From BRH-c54 sp036567945 (GTDB lineage Bacteria > Bacteroidota > Bacteroidia > Flavobacteriales_E > Vicingaceae), in assembly GCA_036567945.1 (NCBI GenBank), contig DATCTM010000123.1:1-64000 (forward strand): a DNA stretch of 64,000 nucleotides, written 5' to 3'. This document shows positions 19,327 through 32,100 of the stretch, piece by piece. The notes below the pieces were generated by a model that saw nothing but the letters and a program-made list of their open reading frames with translations, had not been told where the DNA came from and ran no database searches. A program made the translations under genes and the position numbers. Positions within the stretch are counted from its first letter, which is position 1; the number at the start of each line of letters is the position of its first letter.

Positions 19327-20040
19327 ATGAATAAAAAGAGTCTTATACCATTATTGTTTAGCCTTATTTTTTGTGTTGGATTTATCCAGCAAAATTCAGA
19401 CTGCATTAATGAAATTTTAAAACTAGAAGAAAAAATATATGCCAAAAAATATACAGAAAAAGACAAACCGACATTTCTTAGTTACAGTCTAAAAACAATA
19501 GATTGGGAAAATAAAACAGTAAATGTTGATGTAAAAATGTATAGAGCATATAATAACATGCATTTTTTTTCAAACCAAACAGACATTTATCAAAATGAAA
19601 AAGAAATGATAATGGTATTAAAGTTACAAAAGTTGATTGTGCTAGAAAATTCCAATGAAGAAATTATGGCAAAAGGACTAAATGAAGATTTTTTAGCAGT
19701 CAAACGTAATTTTTTAAATCAATGTGAGCTAGTTAGTTGTGCAGCTATAGATAGTGATAAGGAAGTTAAAAGAGTAGAGTTAAAAGTGAATGATGATATG
19801 AATGGAGCATTATTTATAGATAAAATGATTTATAAGTATAAACCGGCTTCAAAAGAGATTTTATCCAATTCCACTTTTTACAAAAAAGGATACAAGGTAA
19901 AACAGATAGACATTAAATATAATAAATTGGATTTAGAACATACTTATAAGTTCAACAACCCAAAAAGATATGTAATGGATGCTAAAGAAAACTTATTAAG
20001 CAAGTATGCCGGATATGAATTAATAGATAATAGAAAATAA
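19327..20040 (+). CDS. secreted protein of unknown function within the Rhs run
   Basis: 237 aa, starting 2 bp after the preceding stop. It has a signal peptide (KSLIPLLFSLIFCVGFIQ). The mature part is charged, with alternating strands, and two Cys pairs could form disulphides. No family was recognised. Tight coupling to the 1948-aa protein suggests an accessory role in its assembly or export. Confidence 0.6.
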   Translation: MNKKSLIPLLFSLIFCVGFIQQNSDCINEILKLEEKIYAKKYTEKDKPTFLSYSLKTIDWENKTVNVDVKMYRAYNNMHFFSNQTDIYQNEKEMIMVLKLQKLIVLENSNEEIMAKGLNEDFLAVKRNFLNQCELVSCAAIDSDKEVKRVELKVNDDMNGALFIDKMIYKYKPASKEILSNSTFYKKGYKVKQIDIKYNKLDLEHTYKFNNPKRYVMDAKENLLSKYAGYELIDNRK

Positions 20041-20091
20041 CTTTTGCCTCTTTGCGGTAAAAAATAAACGATACATACAAAATAGATACAA

Positions 20092-23000
20092 ATGAAAAAT
20101 AAATTAGTAACTTATATTGGAATAGCATTAGCTGTTGTACTTTCTTCTTCAGTACAAGCTCAAGTATATGAAACGCCTAGTTATCTTTCTGTAAAAGGAA
20201 ATGTACTTGAAGGGACGAGTAGTTTTACTTCCGGAACAATTACTGTTTCACAAACAGATAAGACAGTAGTATCAGGCTTGGAAGAGAGAAATGTAAGTGC
20301 CAACTTATATTTAAAATTAGATTTAGGAGAAGATTATGTTGATTTACAAGATGAGTTTCATGTTGAAGTTACGGTTCAAATTAGCGGTGGAACACCTGCT
20401 ATAACTCCTATTACAAAGGTAATTGTTATTAATGAGAATACTCCGGAGGCATTGCATACAATTAACTTAATTGGAAATATTGCTAGTATTACCGGTCTTA
20501 ACACATTAGATGTATCTATTACTGCTATTAATATTTATGATAATCCAACTTCACAAACATCTTTACCTGCAGGATTGCTTAAAAACTATATTGATAACAA
20601 CCTTCGTTTATCAGCAACTTTAGTGCGTGAGTATGCCGTGGATGTAAGACAACCTAATGGAATAATAGCAGGAGCACTAAACGCCCCAATTGTTGCATTT
20701 ACTAACCGATTGGCAAACTTTAGCTGGACACCTACAGGAAACACAAGCTATCCTAATTATGAGTTGCAAATTTTGCGTTTATATAACACAGACCCTACCA
20801 AAAAGAATGTTAATAATGAAATAGTCGCTAAAATAAATTGGGCTGACGCATTAAAAGTTGAAACACAATCATCAGCAACTAGTATTGATTTAACTATTGC
20901 AGAAGGTACAGGTTTTTATGTATGGAGAGTTCGTCCTATAGGAAATTTTTATGAAGGAGGAATTGCCAATCATGAAAATTATGGAATATGGAGCAACAGT
21001 TTTACAAATGGATCAACGCAGCCCATACAATTAAATGCTATTGGAGGAGCAACAGCAGCTAATTACGGAAGTGTGTTTTATTTTAAAGACCCGGATGAAA
21101 ACATAAACTGGATTTATAACCGTGTTTTCACAGAAGGTAACGCTAATCCTTTAAACACACAGGGAGTAAAAACAAGTGAAGGAATAAGTTATGCAGATGG
21201 ATTACTACGAGCCAGACAAACACAAGCATACAACAGCTCCAACGATACTACGTTAGTTACACAAACCATAAGCGACTATTCAGGAAGACCATCGTTAACA
21301 ACCCTTCCTGTCCCTGTTGATGGCGGATTAGTAGGATATAAAACAACCTTTGTTAAATCATCAACTAATACCTTATATACTGCCTTTGATTTTGATGATG
21401 GAGCTAACATTAATGATCCCACAAAGATTGAAGATAGTGGTACTGACTTTTCTTATTATGACGGAACCAACAATAATGTTGCTGATGCAGAAGGATTTGC
21501 TTTTAAAAGAACCTTATTTAAAACTGACGGTACAGGTAGAGTGGATGAAGAATCGGGAGTAGGAAGAATGCATGCATTAGGTACGCAAAGCGGTGATGGA
21601 GGAGGAAAAACCACTAGAGTATTATTTGGTAGTCCATCTGATGAAGAATTAATACGAATTTTTGGAGACGAAGCTCCTTTATCTGAATCAGTGATTAAAA
21701 CCATTACCATAGATCCAAATGGTGTTACCTCTGCTACTTATACTTCTAAAGAAGGAAAAACAATTGCTACAGCATTAATCACTAACGAAATAACCGATGG
21801 AACTAAAACAATTTTGTCGGCTTTAGAACAAGCCATTTCGCCATTAACGGTAAACAATGTTGCCAATCAAAATGTGTTGTCTAACAAAAAGTTAGTAAGT
21901 TCTAAGCGGATAGCTTTAGAAGAAGAAAAAACAATCACCTTAGGTTATAATGTAGTAGAAGGTGTAGAAATGGGAGGGTGTCCAAGTGGAGATTGTAACT
22001 TAAAAGTACGTTTCTTTCTTATTGATGTTCAATCAGGAATAACCTATGTTAGTGATGCTGATAAAAACACGGCTGAACTTGACCAATTTGATTTGCCGGG
22101 GACAAGTTTGACATTTACCAGTGATTGGGAATGGGTAGACCCAACTAATACAGTTACTCCACCTTTGGTTTTAAATAATTCACCATACAATCAATTTATC
22201 CTTCCTGAAGGAGAATACATCATAATGAAAGAAGTTTTTTCGGCTAATGACGAAAATTTTGCTGAACTTCAAACAGCAGAATTAACCGATAGATTACAAC
22301 CTATTTTAGATGCATTAGCATCTAAAATGAAAGCCATTAATAACGCAGCAGACTATGCTGCTTTTATTGAGTTTTATGCTGGAAACTCGCCTACGTTGGG
22401 GTTTGTTGATTATGTAAATACCTACCAAGCAACACCTAATCAAACTACAAGCGATGCTATTTATACGCACTTAGGATTAACCTCTTATGTAGGGAACACC
22501 TTGTTTCCTGATGAGTTTAGTTTTGATAATGTAACGCCAATAAGCAGTGATATTAATGAACCCACACAAAATGTGATGTCCTTTTCACTAAATTGTTGTG
22601 GAGCCATGGAAATCCCTGTGCCAAAACCGGAAATATGTATTCCTTGTGAGGCAGAGATTGGTGATGATTATGGAAATACTTTTAATGGAATTAGTTATAT
22701 CAGAGAAAATTCAACATTAGCCGGGCTAACAATTAATACAGGAAGTGATTGGCAAGCAATTCAACAGATTGTAGAAGAGCATTTTATGGATTATTTATAT
22801 AATAAATTAGATGAAGATGGATTCATAACTGCTTATGACCCTAATTCCCCATCAACCTATAATCCTTCTACTGATACAGACTTACAAAATGCTTTAGACC
22901 GTTTTGCTCCGGGGTTTACTCCGGGAAGTTTGCAAGATATGATTACAAATATGTTGGCATCAAAATATTGGGAGGGTCAATCTAAAGAACACTCCGGGAC

Positions 23001-24669
23001 TTACTACAGAGCGGAAGAAGATGCAAATGGTGCTTTAGTGTTTATTGATGATCAAGGGGTAGTAACAACAACACCTTCAGAATATGTTGCAGTAACCGGT
23101 ATTAATGATGGAGATGAGTTCAATTATGTTTGTGAGGATTTGTATAAATGTTGGGTAAATGCAGTAAACTTGATAAATGCTTTCGATTTTGATGGAGATG
23201 CTAATGTAATGGACGCATTTAACGATTCTGAGGGAAATAATGCTTCTGAAGATCATTACGATGATGATGAAAGTAGTGATGGCCCCGGTGGAGTAGTGGG
23301 ATGGTTGGCTAATTTGGTTATTTCAGTAGAAATGAGAAATTTTCAGAACAGTCCGGATGGAGAAGTACCACAATCACGATTAGAGTCTTTAGTAAACTTG
23401 CCTAATATATTTGTAGGTTGTGCAGGTTATAAATTTGCTAACATTTTAGATGAAGATGAAACATTGCCAACTGATTATGGAAGTGCATCTTCAGCAGGAT
23501 ATTCAAATACTGCTTATGATGTTATTATTGGAGCATCAACATCCTTTTTAAATCACTCAAATTATACTACTCCCGGTTTGTTTTTATATGATGGTACATC
23601 ATTCACTCAAGATTTAATAACTTGCAATTCTGTTCCAACACCTCCTCTTCAATACAAATACATCATTAAACCCGAATGGATGTTTAAGTATTTTGTGTAT
23701 AATGCTTATGATGCGTTTATACAATCAACACCTCCAAGTCCAAGTAATGATGATAACGCTATTATTCTCAATCAGTTTAATATTGAAATGGCATCTTGCT
23801 ACAATGATCCCAGAGCAAATTGTACCACCCCATCACTACCACTTTGTTTTGGAGAAATTTGTAATTATTACCATAAAAATTGGTCGTCAGGACAACGATT
23901 AGCATTTTACAAACAAATTAGTGGTGGTTTAAACTGTGTACCAACCTCCCCCCCCGCTTTTCAACCTACAACCCCTCCTGATGTAACTAAAGAAGAACTG
24001 ATAATAAAAGCAAATCAAGTATTAGATGATGCAGTTTCTATATGTGAAAATAGATTTGGAGAAATAAAAAGTGCACTAATAGCAGAGTTGAACAACAAAT
24101 GCTATACACTTGTGGAATGTACTGCCACCGGTTCTCCTACCTTTGAAATTAGTGAACCTCAAATTGATAACATGGCAGAAGCAGTTGTAGCAGCTTGCGT
24201 TGCAAAAATAAATGATCCTGTTACCGGATTAAGAACTAATTTACCAACTTATAGTGGAAGTTGTTCGGGAGGAAATACAAGCTTAGGATATGGTTGTAGT
24301 AAAAATAATACATCAACTGCAGGAAGTGCTAATAATCAATATCCTACTTTGGTAGAAGAAGATTGTAACTGGATTGCTAGTGATGGTTCTTGCCAAACCA
24401 ACACAAGACAAACAGTGGTTCTTTTTGCTCCTTGTCATCTGGAAATATTAGACCAATTAACAGGGTGGGAATTCCAACCTCATTTACCTATTGCAGACCT
24501 TAACGGAAATCAATTAGAAGACGATACTTGTGAAGGAGCTATAGAAAAAGAATGGGTAGCAGGTACTTGTTCATCAGGAACCTGCTCAACTACGCAGGTT
24601 TGTACACACAACAACCCTGAAGGGAATACCTATTCAACAACAACACAAATAACGAATCCTACACCTTAA
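20092..24669 (+). CDS. giant secreted protein, second component of the Rhs locus
   Basis: 1525 aa with a signal peptide ending near SVQAQ. The N-terminal ~330 residues are beta-rich and contain a segment like fibronectin-III repeats (FSWTPTGNTSYPNYELQI ... FYVWRVRPIG). The middle has an Rhs-like DYSGRPSLTTLPVP motif. The C-terminal third has many Cys residues, including paired CxxC motifs (CIPCEAE, CSSGTCSTTQVC), suggesting an oxidised extracellular domain. Large proteins of this kind often sit between two Rhs/YD-repeat proteins in Bacteroidota. I infer it is a structural partner; no catalytic motif is evident. Confidence 0.6.
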   Translation: MKNKLVTYIGIALAVVLSSSVQAQVYETPSYLSVKGNVLEGTSSFTSGTITVSQTDKTVVSGLEERNVSANLYLKLDLGEDYVDLQDEFHVEVTVQISGGTPAITPITKVIVINENTPEALHTINLIGNIASITGLNTLDVSITAINIYDNPTSQTSLPAGLLKNYIDNNLRLSATLVREYAVDVRQPNGIIAGALNAPIVAFTNRLANFSWTPTGNTSYPNYELQILRLYNTDPTKKNVNNEIVAKINWADALKVETQSSATSIDLTIAEGTGFYVWRVRPIGNFYEGGIANHENYGIWSNSFTNGSTQPIQLNAIGGATAANYGSVFYFKDPDENINWIYNRVFTEGNANPLNTQGVKTSEGISYADGLLRARQTQAYNSSNDTTLVTQTISDYSGRPSLTTLPVPVDGGLVGYKTTFVKSSTNTLYTAFDFDDGANINDPTKIEDSGTDFSYYDGTNNNVADAEGFAFKRTLFKTDGTGRVDEESGVGRMHALGTQSGDGGGKTTRVLFGSPSDEELIRIFGDEAPLSESVIKTITIDPNGVTSATYTSKEGKTIATALITNEITDGTKTILSALEQAISPLTVNNVANQNVLSNKKLVSSKRIALEEEKTITLGYNVVEGVEMGGCPSGDCNLKVRFFLIDVQSGITYVSDADKNTAELDQFDLPGTSLTFTSDWEWVDPTNTVTPPLVLNNSPYNQFILPEGEYIIMKEVFSANDENFAELQTAELTDRLQPILDALASKMKAINNAADYAAFIEFYAGNSPTLGFVDYVNTYQATPNQTTSDAIYTHLGLTSYVGNTLFPDEFSFDNVTPISSDINEPTQNVMSFSLNCCGAMEIPVPKPEICIPCEAEIGDDYGNTFNGISYIRENSTLAGLTINTGSDWQAIQQIVEEHFMDYLYNKLDEDGFITAYDPNSPSTYNPSTDTDLQNALDRFAPGFTPGSLQDMITNMLASKYWEGQSKEHSGTYYRAEEDANGALVFIDDQGVVTTTPSEYVAVTGINDGDEFNYVCEDLYKCWVNAVNLINAFDFDGDANVMDAFNDSEGNNASEDHYDDDESSDGPGGVVGWLANLVISVEMRNFQNSPDGEVPQSRLESLVNLPNIFVGCAGYKFANILDEDETLPTDYGSASSAGYSNTAYDVIIGASTSFLNHSNYTTPGLFLYDGTSFTQDLITCNSVPTPPLQYKYIIKPEWMFKYFVYNAYDAFIQSTPPSPSNDDNAIILNQFNIEMASCYNDPRANCTTPSLPLCFGEICNYYHKNWSSGQRLAFYKQISGGLNCVPTSPPAFQPTTPPDVTKEELIIKANQVLDDAVSICENRFGEIKSALIAELNNKCYTLVECTATGSPTFEISEPQIDNMAEAVVAACVAKINDPVTGLRTNLPTYSGSCSGGNTSLGYGCSKNNTSTAGSANNQYPTLVEEDCNWIASDGSCQTNTRQTVVLFAPCHLEILDQLTGWEFQPHLPIADLNGNQLEDDTCEGAIEKEWVAGTCSSGTCSTTQVCTHNNPEGNTYSTTTQITNPTP

Positions 24670-24802
24670 CTAATAATTAATAAATATTAATATATTGAAA
24701 ATAAATAAATTATGATTACATTATCTCTTAGCGAGAAACAAATTTGCGAGTTCAACGAAGTTAAAAAAAACTATAGTAATAAATATTAAAAACCATAAAA
24801 AG

Positions 24803-25420
24803 ATGAATATTAAAAATATAATTGTATTGGCTATTTTTATTGCCACTTCATTAACCACATTAGCACAAAATACCGAAGGAGTTTCTATTGCCCCTAATGT
24901 AACTCCTCCCGATCCATCGGCAATGTTGGATGTACAAGCAACTGATAAAGGCTTGTTAATTCCAAGGGTTGAGTTAACAAGCACAACGGATCAAACTACC
25001 ATTGCATCTCCAGCAACCAGTTTATTGGTGTATAATACCAATACGGTATCAGATGTTAGTCCTAATTTTTATTATTGGAATGGAACAGCATGGGTTTTAT
25101 TAGGCTCAACAAATAAGGTTCCTAAGGTTACCTATAGTCAAATGCAAAGCATGATAGCTAATTTAACAATGGATGATTTAGGATTGTCAGTTTTTGTTAC
25201 AGACAGAGGTTATATTAGTAATGTTTTACAAGATAATGATATAATTACACATTGTACAGCAGAAGTTTATGGTTTATGGTATTTGTCAAGCATTGAATGT
25301 ACTAATGGAGATATTCTTTTTTGGAGAAGAATTTCAACAAATCAAGGAACAATAGATCCAAGTACGTCATGTGCAACTCAATCCGGTAACCCAACTCTTT
25401 GTGATCCGGTTGTGGAATAA
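24803..25420 (+). CDS. secreted protein, first of two tandem paralogues
   Basis: 205 aa with a signal peptide (NIIVLAIFIATSLTTLAQ). Residues ~25-100 form a module very common in Bacteroidota surface proteins: SAMLDVQATDKGLLIPRVEL, then ATSLLVYNT and FYYWNGTAWVLL. Such modules are found upstream of fibre or collagen-like tails. The C-terminal ~100 residues are specific to this pair and have several Cys. It is a paralogue of the next gene, almost identical in the N-terminal module at the DNA level, so this is a recent tandem duplication. Confidence 0.7.
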   Translation: MNIKNIIVLAIFIATSLTTLAQNTEGVSIAPNVTPPDPSAMLDVQATDKGLLIPRVELTSTTDQTTIASPATSLLVYNTNTVSDVSPNFYYWNGTAWVLLGSTNKVPKVTYSQMQSMIANLTMDDLGLSVFVTDRGYISNVLQDNDIITHCTAEVYGLWYLSSIECTNGDILFWRRISTNQGTIDPSTSCATQSGNPTLCDPVVE

Positions 25421-25448
25421 AATAAAAAGATAATTAACTTAATTTATT

Positions 25449-26030
25449 ATGAAACTAAAAACATTTTTACTAACCGCTTTTCTTGCTACTGTATTAATAA
25501 GCAAAGCCCAAACAACTAATTCCGAAGGAGTTTCTATTGCTCCTAATGTAACACCACCAGACCCTTCAGCAATGTTGGATGTACAAGCCAGTGATAAAGG
25601 CTTGTTAATTCCAAGGGTTGAGCTAACAGGTACCACCGATGTAACCACCATTGCATCTCCGGCAACTAGTTTATTAGTATATAATACCAGTACGGTATCA
25701 GATGTTGTGCCGGGTTATTATTATTGGGAAACTAAATGGGTTCCTATAGGAAGAGGTGATGAAAAAATGCCTAAAATAACCTTTGCTCAAATGTTGGCAA
25801 TGGAAGCTAATTTAACAGATGATGATAGAGGTTTATTTGTTTTTGTTACTAATGAACAAGATGTTACTTTTTGCTCAGGAGTACTAACAACAACAAAAAA
25901 CGTATATGGCGTATGGTATTTTTATGATACAGACTCTTGTTACGGAAAATGGATTAGATTAATAGACGGATTATTATCTCAACCATGTCCAGAAGATGTT
26001 CAAGTTTGCGGAAATCCTCCTCAATTTTAA
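25449..26030 (+). CDS. secreted protein, second of two tandem paralogues
   Basis: 193 aa, starting 28 bp after the first copy. It has a signal peptide ending near SKAQ. The N-terminal module is near-identical to the preceding gene (SAMLDVQASDKGLLIPRVEL, ATSLLVYNT). The C-terminal part is diverged but alignable (TFAQMLAMEANLTDDDRGLFVFVT versus TYSQMQSMIANLTMDDLGLSVFVT). The pattern of conserved head and diverged tail suggests adaptor or receptor-type diversification. It lies directly upstream of the Rhs toxin gene. Confidence 0.7.
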   Translation: MKLKTFLLTAFLATVLISKAQTTNSEGVSIAPNVTPPDPSAMLDVQASDKGLLIPRVELTGTTDVTTIASPATSLLVYNTSTVSDVVPGYYYWETKWVPIGRGDEKMPKITFAQMLAMEANLTDDDRGLFVFVTNEQDVTFCSGVLTTTKNVYGVWYFYDTDSCYGKWIRLIDGLLSQPCPEDVQVCGNPPQF

Positions 26031-26055
26031 TTTTTAAATAATAAAAACAAACAAG

Positions 26056-26076
26056 TATGGAAGGAACAATTCCATA
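26056..26076 (+). repeat. short inverted repeat upstream of the Rhs toxin gene
   Basis: A 7-bp inverted repeat (tatggaa / ttccata) with a 7-base loop lies in the 76-bp gap before the 2765-aa Rhs gene. It could be a weak RNA hairpin or protein-binding site; the function is not evident. Confidence 0.3.
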
Positions 26077-26106
26077 TGACCAATTTAATAAAATAAAAAA
26101 CTACAT

Positions 26107-29100
26107 ATGAAAATCAAAGTTGCTATATTACTGTTGTTTGGATTTTTTCTAACAATTTTTTCTGTCAAAAGTCAAACGATAGGAGATCCAATGTGTTCAC
26201 AAACATCTTCTTCAGATTGTTGTATTCAATATAACTTTGATTTTAACTATACCCAACAAGTAATAGCTCCTACACCACCTGCAACACTATCTAATCAAGT
26301 AAAAGTTAATTTTACCTTAACCTCTGTTTTAGGAGTTACTACAACAGGTAGTAGATTTACAGGAATATGTAGTGAACACGAAGTAGCAAGTGTAAGTTGG
26401 GACTTTGATGATGATGAACTTGTTGATGTAATATCGGATGCTCCTGCATATGTTTACACATTCTCTTCAGCATGTGCCTCAGAGGTACATAAAGTAGTAG
26501 TATGTGTACTAATGAGTAATGGAGCTACATGCAGGTTTGAACAATGGATAGTATTAAACAACCCTAATGTAGTAGCTTCTCATACCATAACACCTACCAT
26601 TAATGCTTGCGGTCAAGTTGATTTTGCCTACACAGGAACAACACTTACCAACCCAAAATGGACTTTTGGAGATGGAACATTTGATAATTCCGGACAACAA
26701 ACCGTTAGTCATACTTACCCATCCAACGGAACCTATACCGTTACACTAACAAACGATGAATTGACACCTTGTGCAATAGCAGCAACAGTTACCATATCAG
26801 ACAAACCAAGGGCTAGTTTTAGCTATACCCTTCCTGATGTTTGTAATCTTACTTCAGGTATAAATGTTACCATTAATAATTATAACCCAAGCCTTTATAC
26901 CTACCTATGGAAAGTAAATAATGTATCAGTACCTGCAACAGGTGTTACCACCAATATAACATCTCCACTCGTGTCAGGACAAAATAATACCATTAAACTC
27001 ATTGTTCAAGATGCGTCAAGTTGCCAATCAGCAACTTCTCAAAACATCAAAATTGGAGCAGTAGAAGCAGATTTTAACACTCCTTTAGAATATTGTTTAG
27101 GAGATTTATTGAATGTTACAGGCATTCAATCGGGAGGAACCACCTACGATTGGAAAATAGAAAATACCACCACTTCAACTACAGTAAATTTAACAAACGC
27201 AGGTATGTTTCCTTCCTACCAATTTACTACAGCTGGAACATACGAAATAAGCCTAACCGTTACCACCACTTATCCCAACCCTAGTAATCCGTCTAGTCCC
27301 TTAATTTGTACAGACCTTTTTACCGAAACAGTAGAAGTATTTGAACAAGTAGATGCCAGTTTCAGCATTGCCTCAGGTACCAATTGTGGAGAAATAGCAC
27401 TAACATTAACTAATCCTACTACTACCACCGCATATACCATTAATTATGGCGATGGTACCGTAAAAACAGGTACAGACATTACCAGTGCACCAAGCACTGA
27501 TTTAGAACATATTTATACCAGTAATGGTGTTCATGCCGTAACCATCACCTTAACCAACGGAACATGTACCAACACAAAAACCAACAGTGTCTCCATTAAC
27601 GACCAAGCCACACTAACCATTGTAGCAAGTAATACCAATTTATGTCCCGGAAGCAGTGTAACATTAAATGCTGTAATAGCTAATGTAGTTATAGGTTCAG
27701 GAGGAATAACCTATGCTTGGGAAGATATTACCAATCCGCTAAGCCCTATATCACTTAGTGGAACAACAGCTCAAATAACCGTAACTTCAGGAGGCACCTA
27801 CCAAGTAACTGTCACTACAGGAAGCAACATTTGTTTTAGCAACAACGATAATGACGCTACTATAGTAATTAACGAATTAGAAGCTCCAACAGCAACATTT
27901 GATGTACAAAATATAACAGCTACAAGTTGCGGACTTTCTACAGGGGAAGTAACTTTAGATGTTACCGCTAATTTAGCAGCAGTAGGCTATACTATTGATG
28001 GTGGAGCAGTACAAAATACACTTCAAACAACAATAGAAAACTTACCCGCAGGACCTAATTACATCACCATAGCCAATGCCCAAGACCCTACCTGTACAGG
28101 AACTGTTTTGGTGAATATTCCTGACGATAGCCCGGAGGTGGAAGTGGTAACTATCGATGCTACTTGTGGAGCTTCAGGCAGCATTACTGTTAATGGCGTA
28201 CCAGGAGGATATAGCACTACTGTATATGCCGCAAATGATTATCCATCAACACCTTTATTTACAGGAACAAGTGGAAACGTACCTGCCGGAAATTATGTAG
28301 TGGAAGTAACTGAAAATTCACCGGGAAGTTGTGTAGTTACCCAAAATATAACCGTATTAGGTGGAACATTTAACCTAAGCTTAGTAAATCCTAATTTAGG
28401 TATTTGCTCTGGCGGAAGTGTAGAAGCAGCATTAGACAACCCTCCCTCAGGAGCAGTCATTACTTGGAATACGCCTGGAGCATCATCCACCATTTCACAA
28501 CCGGGAGAATACTCCGTAACAGTAACGGATGGCTCTTGTACAGAAACACTCTATTTTACAGTACAACAATTCGATCCCATCACCATTAATTTTGAAATCA
28601 TTCAACCACTATGCCCGGGATACCCTGCTCAAATTAACGCAATAGTAGCAGGAGGAAGCGGCAATTACACTTATAGTTGGAGCAACTCCGCCTCTACAGA
28701 TGATAACATCTCCATACCAACAGCACCAGGCGGAACAGTTATCCTTACCGTAAATGATGCAAACACTGCCTTAGGATGCGGACCTGCTTCTTCTCCTGAC
28801 CTATCCACCGGTATCACTTTTCCAGACCCTATTGTATTATGTGCAATAACAACTCAAACACCGGCTTATGTTGGAACGGATGCTGCCTTAGCACCCTCAG
28901 CCACTTATGAAAATAATATTTCCATTACAGGGTGTGAGCTAGAACTATGTGCCACAGGAGGAACAGCTCCCTTAAATTACGAATGGTTCTTAGAAGGACA
29001 ACCCTCCACAGAAACCAGAATTGTTAGTTTTACAGTAAATGGTGTTACAGGAGCGTTAGAATACAACGATCCTGACCCAAGTTCGCCTACTTTTGGAAAT

Positions 29101-32100
29101 GTGCTTGCGGCAGAAAAACCAACAAGTGTTACCATTCCGGGTTATACAAGTGGAACAGTAGCGTTTAATGTAAACGACCCAAATATTACTGTTACACCAA
29201 CTCCAACTCCCGGGTTTTACATTTATCCTTATTGGATGTATGACGGTACGAACATTTTCCCTGCCTTTCAAACCGATGGCGTTACTCCTTTTACCGTTAC
29301 CGTTCAGGTAACCGTAACCAACGACATTATGGTACATAACCATACCGGCTCAACAACAAGCACTGCCGATTTTGCCGATTTTGCCGATCCTAATGGTGCT
29401 TCAGTTACCTACACCCTCGTAATTACAGATGCCAACGGATGTAGTACCTCCTTCCCCGGAGTAAAAATTACTATACCTCCTGTTCCTGATTTTCCCGAAT
29501 TTAGCTTTGTATGGGCTAAACCCGGACCATCAACTGGTGGAGAAGCTCCTGAAGAAGTAGATATCAACCTCAAAGATAACATGGCAGAAGCCGCCAACGA
29601 AATGATGTCTAGCACCATGGCTTGTTTGCAAAGCCAAACACAAGGAATGATTACTGCCTTCGAAGACAATTGTTTCGACCTCAATACCTTTAGAGATTCC
29701 ACCAACATCAGTTATGAGGTAAATGAACACCACTATACGCTCTATTATTACGATAGAGCAGGGAAGTTAACCAAAACAGTGCCGCCTCAGGGAGTTAAAT
29801 TCTTAGATGATGGTTCTATTTCATCCAACGAAATTCAGGCAATTATTGATTACAGAGCCGCTAGCCCTAGTAATTTACCTGCCGTAAGTAAATTCGTTCC
29901 CGATCATACTATGGAAACCCAATACCAACACAATAGTTTAGGGCAGCTCATCAGCCAAAATACGCCCGATGGAGGAACCTCCAACTTTATTTATGACGGA
30001 CTAAACCGTTTGCGTTTTTCACAAAATGAGCAACAAAATACAGATGGAGTATTCAGTTACACCAAATACGATGAACTCGGTAGGATTATAGAAGTAGGTG
30101 AAAGCAATGCCACAGGATTAAACTTTGTAGACCCTACATTAGCAGCAAACGTAACCACTTATGCCAATGATGTTAACTATCCTGATAACACACTGGCAGG
30201 AATTATAAATACGGAAATAACCAAAACACACTATACTACCCCTGCACAAGTAAATTATTATGGTTTACCACAACGTTACCTGCAAAATAGAGTAAGTTTT
30301 GTGTTTAACGATGAAGATGGAGACTTAAACACCACCAACGATCAATACCATACTTATTTTAGTTACGATACTCATGGAAATGTAGAATGGCTTATACAAG
30401 AAGATGCTGAAATAGGTAAAAACTATATTGCCTATGAATATGATTTAATAAGCGGTAATGTAACAAAAGTACGTTACAATGAAAACCGTAGCGACAAATT
30501 TTTTCATAGATACGAATACGATGCAGAAAACCGTTTAACTCATGTATTCACCTCTACCGATAACCAATTGTGGGATAACGATGCTCATTATGAATACTAC
30601 GCTCACGGACCATTAAAACGAAATACCCTAGGCGAAGACCATGTGCAAGGCTTAGATTACATCTACACCATACACGGTTGGTTAAAATCCATTAATAGCC
30701 CTAATATAAGCAATAACACTGACCCCGGAAATGATGGCGATTTAGTAACTGCCATTAATGCTTGGCAACAAACCAACAAAGTAGCTGAAGATTACTTTGG
30801 GATGAGCCTGGGCTATTATAATGGCGATTATCGTAATGTCAACAATTTCCACTATAACAGTACTACAGGAGCTTCTCCTTATCAAAATTTATATGCATCA
30901 ACCAATAACGATGCAGCAGACCTTTACAACGGTAACATTAGCCATTGGGTACACAGCCAATTAAGCACTATAGGAGGGCTAAAAGACCCAAGTGTTAAAC
31001 CAAGAGCAAGTGTTTATAATTATGATGTATTAAACCGTATCAAGCAATCTACCAACTTCGAACAAATAGGAGGCGATTTACTCGGTAATTATGCATTTTC
31101 AACCTATACTGGAGTCAATGGTGCAGATGCTTACAAAACCAATTATACTTATGATGCTAACGGTAATCTCCTCAACCTAGACCGATACAATGCGTTAGGA
31201 ATACTCATGGATGAATTAGGCTATACCTACGATAATGGATTAGCAGGAGTAGCCCTAAACAGCAACCAGCTTACTTCTGTAACAGACAACAGCACCAATA
31301 CAGAAGATGGTAGAGGCGATTTAGAAGCCACCCATACCTATACCTATGATGGAATAGGAAACCTAACCATAGAAACCGCTCAAGAACGGATGGATTTTGG
31401 TGCCGGATATCAATTGTTTGATGTAGCTACCAACATTAGCTGGACGGTTTACGGAAAAGTAAAACAAGTTACAAAAACCATTAGCACCAACAGCGGAGCA
31501 AACGTTTACCAAGTAGAAAAAATAGACTTTGAGTACGATGCCTCAGGCAACAGAATTAAAAAAACGGCTAATAAGAAAATTGATGCAGCAGGAAGTTTGT
31601 CAGGAACAGATGCCAACCCCGAAACAGCCAATTTCTTGGTAAACGAAATTACCACCACCTATTATGTAAGAGATGCCCAAGGAAACACCTTGGCAGTATA
31701 TGAAAAAACAGCAGTAGAAAATGGTAGTAACTTCGATGTTACCCTACAACTTAAAGAACAACCCATTTATGGCTCCGACCGTTTAGGACAACGCACAGCA
31801 AACAAAGTATTAGCAGCCTCCTTAGGCGTAAGCGGAAGCTCCAATAATATTATTTTTAACCCACTAGGCAGCGGAATACAAAAAAAATCGGAATACCAAA
31901 ACTGGATAACCAGCAGCAACAAACATGCGTTAATTGATGCTACCAACCAACTTTGCCAACAAAAAGTAATACACTTAGAATATAACAGTACCGAATACGC
32001 TACACCAACCACACCGGACATACCCGCTACCACCAACTTTTTAGGAATAGCCAAAAATGGAGTAGCCATAGCCGAAAATACCGATGGCGAATTACAATTT

